From: Halicephalobus mephisto
Lineage: Eukaryota; Nematoda; Chromadorea; Rhabditida; Panagrolaimidae
NCBI GenBank assembly: GCA_009193035.1
Contig: SWDT01000419.1
Location: 1 to 64,000, forward strand
Reading direction: 5' to 3'
DNA: 64,000 nucleotides
Shown piece by piece: positions 58,618 through 64,000 of the stretch. Positions within the stretch are counted from its first letter, which is position 1. Every line of letters begins with the position of its first letter. The notes beneath the pieces are model-generated. The model was not told where the DNA came from and ran no database searches. It saw only the letters and a list, made by a program, of their open reading frames with translations. The translations under genes were made by a program, and so were the position numbers.

Positions 58618-60070
58618 TCAATCCAAATCCCATTTGAATGTGAAAATAACGGAATACAAAAGTTGAGGTTGAAAATACCACAAGTACAGTTTTCCTTCGG
58701 AAATTTCCCAGTCTACTAATTCTCCAAGAGAACTGTCAAATAGGAAATTTAATGGATTCAGAATGGCTAGTCGTTTGGAATCAGAAATTTCCCGGGAATC
58801 TAGTCTTGCAACGGAGAAATTAGTTCCATTAAAAGAGACAACCAAAAAGGTCTTGGATGTGGGATCGTAGCCCATTTTCAGGTCAGTTATGTTCGAGAAT
58901 TTAATACCAATAAAACTGTGAATCAAAAACTGCGGCTTCAACCCAGTCAAGTCCTCAATATATAAGGTCCCTGAGGGATCTATGAAAGCCCGAATTTCCA
59001 ATGAATTAAATTCAGGAGTGTTTCCGGCTGTAATTAAGTTCGTACTTAAAATATCAGAATTGCTGAAAATAAAAATTCACAAGAATAGTAAATCATGATT
59101 GCTTACCTTGAGCACGGCCGAAAACCTCCAGAAATAGTCTCTAAACTACTCCTGTTCGAAGCGAAAAAATAAGTCTGTATCTCAAGATTACAAGTTTCGA
59201 CCAAATTGTTAATGAAGATTGTATGAAATAACCAAGTCCCATTTTCTTCAAAATACATCAATCCTTGTTTGAATTTTGTTTGACTCACTTCCCAATGAGG
59301 TATACTATATGTCGAACACAGAACTTTTTTTCCAGGATTGCTACAGTTATTACAACAGAACAATAAGTTTTCAGACGCACAATTTCCCGATGTAAAGCAG
59401 TCATCGAAAACGTCGAAAAATTTACATTCTGTACAGTCCTCAGGGGCATTGTAACTTCCTTGATAAATAGCATTAGATTTTGTATCAAATCTGATAATTA
59501 CGTCACCGGTGAAAATCAAGAGTGAATCACTCCTCCTTCGATCAATAGTTATCGAATTTATTTGAGAAATACTTTTTGGAAGTTGATAAGACTTTATGCT
59601 TGATGAATCCACCTAAAATCGTTGTGAGGATAAACAAAAACAAAAAAGATTACATATCCGAGTGTGTGACGTGAATCCGGAACCGGAGTTGTTGATGCTG
59701 TTGAGTTTCCTGAGCTTGGAGTGAAATTATCTGCTTGAATAGAGTTGTTTTTTCGTGGCAATAAAGTTAACAATAGAACGGCCACAATGAACAATATCAG
59801 CAAAACAACAATAACAATACCAATAGCTAATGTGGCTTTCCAATGGTGTTTAATATAGTGCCATTTCCTCCGGATCCAGGTGAGCATCCTTTCCTTCGAT
59901 TTTCGCGACCTTTGAGGCCACTCCTCTCGAGACACATCACAAAAATCATTGATATGGTTATCCAGCTGATGGGACTGTCTGTCCATCGAATCGTGAAAAA
60001 CACGAAACTCGTTTAACTCTTGGGAAGTCCGGAAAATAGGTAAAGGAATATTCCCATCTTGAACTGCCAT
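58618..60070 (-). CDS. Unrecognised type II membrane protein with large glycosylated ectodomain
   Basis: From ATG 60070 (MAVQDGNIPLPIF) the product has about 85 cytosolic residues with a basic juxtamembrane stretch (RRKWHYIKHHWK). One membrane span follows (ATLAIGIVIVVLLILFIVAV), then an extracellular part with many N-glycosylation sequons (NNST, NFTP, NGTW, NRSS, NGTN) and a cysteine-rich patch (CTECKFFDVFDDCF, CCNNCSNPGKKVLC). The later part has repeated short strands (GVTGDVIIRFD-, TLYIEDL-, YDPTSKTFLVV-like) that suggest a beta-propeller, which is an inference. Exons lie at about 59651-60070, 59105-59612 and 58618-59062. It starts 169 bp after POFUT2 on the same strand. Confidence 0.68.
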
Positions 60071-60238
60071 CACATTCCATAACACAAACAATACTTTTCA
60101 GACAAAAGCCTATTGAAAGCTCAATAACTATTATCTAACAATTCACCGTTATCATCTTAAAAAAGCGAAAGATCACCCTTTGTTAATTGCTTCACATGTC
60201 CGGAAATTAAAGGATAATCAAAGAACATATTTACGGTT

Positions 60239-61647
60239 TTATTTATAAACAATGGTCCATTTGGCTGGTTGTTCACATTTTTCTCCGCTTTTACAAAAAT
60301 CATTAAAAGTTGAGTCTATAGGGAAATGCAAGATCTCACGGTCCTCACGTATTCGATAAGAAAACGTTGATGAATGGGTTCCAATGAAATATCTGGCTTT
60401 GGAAGCGATAATCTGATCAATAATCGAAACTTCAGCGTCCGACAGAGAATCTGCAATGAATTGATGTAAGGCAATACCATTTTTCGTGAGCAAAGTTGAG
60501 AGTTCTTCGATTTCTTCCTTATTTCCATCGGTACAAACAAAAACCTTCTTTATGGAAAACTTCTTTGAGATCTTCGACAATTCCTCAGCTGCATCGGCAA
60601 TGGAAGGTACATGAACGGAATGGGATCGGAGGAAGTCACGTCGACGAAGATGAGCAGAAATGTAATTTCCACCTAGAGTTGTTCTTTCTCTTTCTTCTTC
60701 GTCACGCCAATCGTCTGGAGAATGTATTTTGAGAGGGCTATTTTCATCGTCCAAGTTTTTCTTGATAAAGTCATCGGCAAGGTCTATTAAGTGCTTCGCA
60801 TACCTCATAGATCTCCTTATTTCCCAGTAAGATTTGCTTCCAAAGCTATCATGAAGGATGACTTCGGCTCTATCAACGAAGATAGAGTTCCTATAAAACA
60901 TAAACTAGAAAAAGGAAAGCTTAACTCGTCATACCAATCGTTAAACAAACTTAAGACGGCTTTTGTAAACGTTCCCGCCTCTCCTTGGAGGGACAAGCAA
61001 GTGAAATTTCTAGCACTGACATCTTGATAAGTGTAGAAAAATCCCCGCCTGAAAAGAATTGCCTTGAAATGAGCAATAGTGAGTATAACAAACCATTGAT
61101 CATCAATTTTCCTGTAGTAACGATCAGCATCAATACAATCGCGAAGGTCAAACCGTTCCTCCCATTTCCCATCCCTCCATCCCTCGACATAATGCTGTAA
61201 GTAGACAACTCCATCAATAAGTTTCCCATTCTGAGTCAAGTAGTCTTCAAATTCTATTACAGGAACATAATGACTCAGACTTTCAATGTCAAATAATTGC
61301 TTCCATGGGATTTTTACGGCACGGTCTTTCCAGTGATACAGATTACCCCATGGTGGCAGCACCAGGACATAATTGAACCCTGTAACGACTCAAATTAACG
61401 GGTGTTCGTAATTCTACAAACCTTGATTCCTTAAATGCTTAACGACGGCAGCGACTCTCATATAAACATCTCTTCTCAAGTTGAACCCTTCTCCGAAATT
61501 CACTTCGTATAACAAATACCGCATTTCCTGCTTAATAGATACATTATCAGAGAATTGGGAGATGGTTAAATGATCTTTCTGGTCTTCATTGAACCCACAA
61601 GAGATACACAAAATACTAAGTAATAATGTAAAATGAATAACCCGCAT
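60239..61647 (-). CDS. pad-2: Protein O-fucosyltransferase 2
   Basis: POFUT2 adds O-fucose to thrombospondin type 1 repeats in the ER and supports their folding and secretion. The protein starts with a signal peptide ([18 protein letters not shown]). Family blocks are [75 protein letters not shown], the GDP-fucose-binding HLRRRDF, VFVCTDG, then [20 protein letters not shown] and a C-terminal CEQPAKW. Exons start at 61647 and end at 60239, with introns near 61380-61420 and 60895-60935. The C. elegans orthologue is PAD-2. Confidence 0.93.
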
Positions 61648-61825
61648 TTTAAAGATTAAAGCACCAACTCTGGAAAAAGTGGAAAAATTCTTTGTTTATT
61701 GGCAAATTGGGTCAATTGCCAACTCCCCACGTTGCAACAAGAATCCAGCAAAATCGCATTGCGGATTGTCATTTGTCCACATTTCCAGGCCCAATCCACC
61801 TACTCAGCTGCTAGAAGCTCCTGAG

Positions 61826-63767
61826 ATGCCCAGGATGGAGTGGAAGATAAGGGCAATCATAGGACTTGTTGCTGTAATGTCATTACTCTTCTTCACATTT
61901 CTAGCGTTTGATGATGGGAAATTCGTTGTACATTCAGGTTCGGCCCTTATATTTTAAACTGTTCACAACGTAAATTTCAGAAGTGAATGAATATGGGTAC
62001 GGCATTATTATCGACGCAGGATCCACTGGCTCACGGTTATTTTTATATCGATGGAAAGCCGTATCTGCTAAGGAACTCGTGCAAATCGAACCGGTCCTGG
62101 ATGAATACCATGAACCAATAGTGAAAAAGGTGTCTCCTGGATTGAGTTCGTTTGGAACCAAACCTGAAGATGCTCCAGGTGTGACAAATTTGTATTTTCA
62201 TATATGAATTTTTTTCAGCCTACATCATGCCTCTCATTAATTACGCGTATCAATATATTCCAGCTTCATATCGAAATTCTGCCTCGTTCTATCTGTTTGC
62301 TACTGCGGGAATGCGATTACTGCCGATAGAGTAAGAGCTTTAAGGATTTATTCTTGGGGAAAGTTAATTTTTAGGCAACAAGATGCTGTCATGAAATCCT
62401 TGCATAACGGGTTGTCTAAACTAACCAAGTTAGCCATCGTTCCAGAGAATATCCGAGTAATTGATGGGACATGGGAAGGAATCTATAATTGGATAGCTGT
62501 GAACTACATTCTAGGGAGATTCAAATTGGTGGATGAGGAGTTACCGATATCTGGAAAGAAGAGGAAATCTACTGTCGGGATGATTGACATGGGAGGAGCA
62601 TCAACACAAATAGCTTTTGAGTTACCAGACGATTCATTTAAATCCGACGTCCAGGTGATCAATCTTGGAGCTGTGGATACTGATGATCTTTTCCGTTATC
62701 ATGTTTTTGTTACCACTTTCCTCGGCTTCGGTGTTAACGAAGGGGCTAAGAAATACGAAAATTATCTGAAAAAGAAGGTTATGGATGTTCAAAATACCAC
62801 CGATGAAGTCACCTATGTTCGTGACGGATGTCTTCCTGTTAACCTTATGAAGCTGGTTACCAACGATGATGGCTCTCAATTTGTACGAAAAGTAAGATTA
62901 AAGTTTTGTGTCAACAAATTTCTACAACAGATTCTTGTAGGGGACTGGAGAATGGGATAATTGCGTTCATTCCATCGCTAGGATATTGATAGATGAACCA
63001 CCGAAATGCCCACTTACTCATCAATGTTATTTCGGCGGGGTATTAGCCCCTCCGGTGCAATTGTCTTCTTTGGAGCTTTATGGATTTAGTGAATACTGGT
63101 ATTCTGTCGAAGATGTACTTGCTCTTGGAGGAGCCTACAACCACTCGACTTTCGAAGAGAGAGCAAAAGGCTTCTGTTCTCAGAGATGGCCAACTATTAA
63201 GGTGAGATTTATTAAATCTGATTAATATGTCTGGGTCAATTGACTATCCCCTGAATTTGGATTAGTGTGTTAATACTAATTCTAGGCAAAAGCCAAAGCT
63301 CAACTGTATCCAAAAGCTAACGAAGAGAGACTGGAAACGCAGTGTTTCAAATCCGCATGGATTCATGCTATTTTGCATGACGGATTTTATGTTCATGAAA
63401 ACCACCACAAGTTCCAAAGTGCAAACAAAATCGGCGATCAAGAAGTACAGTGGGCTTTAGGTGCGATGATTTACCATCAACGGTACTTTCCCCTCATGTA
63501 CGGAAATCCTCAACAGTGAGTAACACTTAAATTTCATTAATCTCATCTTACTTCAGGATAAGCCCCCCTCGATTCAATTTTTATACGTTATTTGCCTTTG
63601 TTTTTATCTTCTTACTGATGTTCTTCGTTATCTACATTTTTTTCTACCAAATGAATAAGTGGTCCGGCCGTAAGCCTTCATCGGTCTTCAGTTATAATCG
63701 CCTTCTAGATCCGGACTCAGTTCAAGTCGTAATTGGCCGGATAAGGACAGGAAAAAACAGAATTTAA
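61826..63767 (+). CDS. Golgi-type nucleoside diphosphatase (ENTPD4/7-like apyrase)
   Basis: Luminal Golgi NDPases hydrolyse UDP/GDP left by glycosyltransferases and so drive nucleotide-sugar import. The protein has an N-terminal span ([18 protein letters not shown]) and a C-terminal span ([19 protein letters not shown]). Apyrase regions are visible: ACR1 [18 protein letters not shown]2 [13 protein letters not shown]3 [19 protein letters not shown]4 [12 protein letters not shown], and later [15 protein letters not shown]. Exons include 61826-61937, about 61981-62178, 62219-62331, 62375-62891 and further ones to 63767. The C. elegans relatives are MIG-23 and UDA-1; I cannot decide which is orthologous. 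Confidence 0.9.
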
Positions 63768-64000
63768 TTTATACCATATTATTCTGAAAACTCACTGGTC
63801 ATTAATCTAATACGGGTGTATGGAATTATATCTTTCACGGCTAATATGAAATTATTTCGCAATATATAATTATCATGGGAAATAACCGAATTAATTATTC
63901 CAAATCTCGTGTTAATTGGGGGCAGTTAACAAAAAAGTTGAATTTTCTTGAAACAAATTTTAAAGTATACTCGTTGCATAAATTTGAAGTACTTTGATTT
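63768..64000. other. AT-rich 3' flank of the ENTPD gene
   Basis: No feature is visible to the window end. Confidence 0.4.

Noticed and set aside
1..64000. tRNA, rRNA, spliced-leader RNA and CRISPR arrays
   Set aside because: I looked for B-box-like GGTTCGANTCC on both strands, SL-like leaders and regular direct repeats; none was convincing by eye.

Overview
This is a 64 kb window of a nematode genome. The genes are compact and carry many 40-50 nt introns. Their orthologues belong to nematode or general animal families: the nematode delta-5 desaturase fat-4, ELKS/ERC, an ALP-Enigma PDZ-LIM protein, DYF-3/CLUAP1 and ShK-domain proteins. Several start codons sit 0-3 bases after a 3' splice site that has no obvious upstream donor, which is the usual mark of spliced-leader trans-splicing. 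Many same-strand neighbours lie about 150-250 bp apart, which suggests operons. Noncoding DNA is AT-rich. I did not assign a species; a free-living rhabditid-type nematode is the most I would infer.

Layout. 0-1.35 kb: 3'-truncated vps-16 (-), with apparent frame breaks. 2.1-4.0 kb: a non-autonomous terminal-inverted-repeat (TIR) element. 4.7-8.1 kb: an enlarged PDIA5-type disulfide isomerase (+). 8.2-9.5 kb: ubc-13 and MANF (-), a likely operon. 10.7-11.7 kb: a second TIR element abutting inositol polyphosphate multikinase (+, 11.7-12.8). 12.8-14.5 kb: DNA polymerase delta subunit 2 (-), divergent from plk-1 (+, 14.8-16.7). 17.7-20.4 kb: elks-1 (+). 21.3-24.9 kb: fat-4 and an unrecognised gene (+). 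24.9-28.5 kb: a myristoylation-signal CHK-family protein and dyf-3/CLUAP1 (-). 28.8-29.9 kb: an MPPE1/PGAP5-type metallophosphoesterase (+). 30.5-30.8 kb: a cluster of hairpins. 31.3-36.8 kb: alp-1 (PDZ + four LIM, +), with an antisense secreted-peptide gene nested in one intron. 36.9-38.7 kb: 3-ketodihydrosphingosine reductase and a small basic protein (-). 39.9-43.0 kb: a divergent Aurora-like kinase and an SLC17 transporter (-). 44.8-46.6 kb: glucosylceramidase (+). 46.7-49.75 kb: a secreted ShK-domain protein (-). 51.7-52.0 kb: a small cysteine-rich secreted protein (-). 53.0-54.75 kb: TIR element plus an inverted copy of a 450 bp sequence found at 48.3 kb. 55.4-55.9 kb: NDUFA12 (+). 57.5-60.1 kb: two convergent unrecognised membrane proteins. 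60.2-61.6 kb: POFUT2/pad-2 (-). 61.8-63.8 kb: a Golgi-type ENTPD (+).

Shared biology. Many products act in the secretory pathway or membranes: PDIA5-like, MANF, MPPE1/PGAP5, KDSR, POFUT2, ENTPD, glucosylceramidase and VPS16. The cell-cycle and replication genes (POLD2, plk-1, Aurora-like) and cytoskeletal or synaptic genes (elks-1, alp-1, dyf-3) are ordinary neighbours. I see no gene cluster that forms one new pathway. The unusual signals are a seven-domain PDI, a predicted CHK pseudokinase, a nested antisense peptide gene, frame breaks in vps-16, an in-frame stop in the 57.5 kb gene, several TIR/inverted-repeat families, a dispersed ~200 bp intronic repeat and a recurrent CATATATGAA intron motif.

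Exon boundaries were derived by hand from GT/AG sites and frame continuity. Where summed exon lengths are given, they close in frame.
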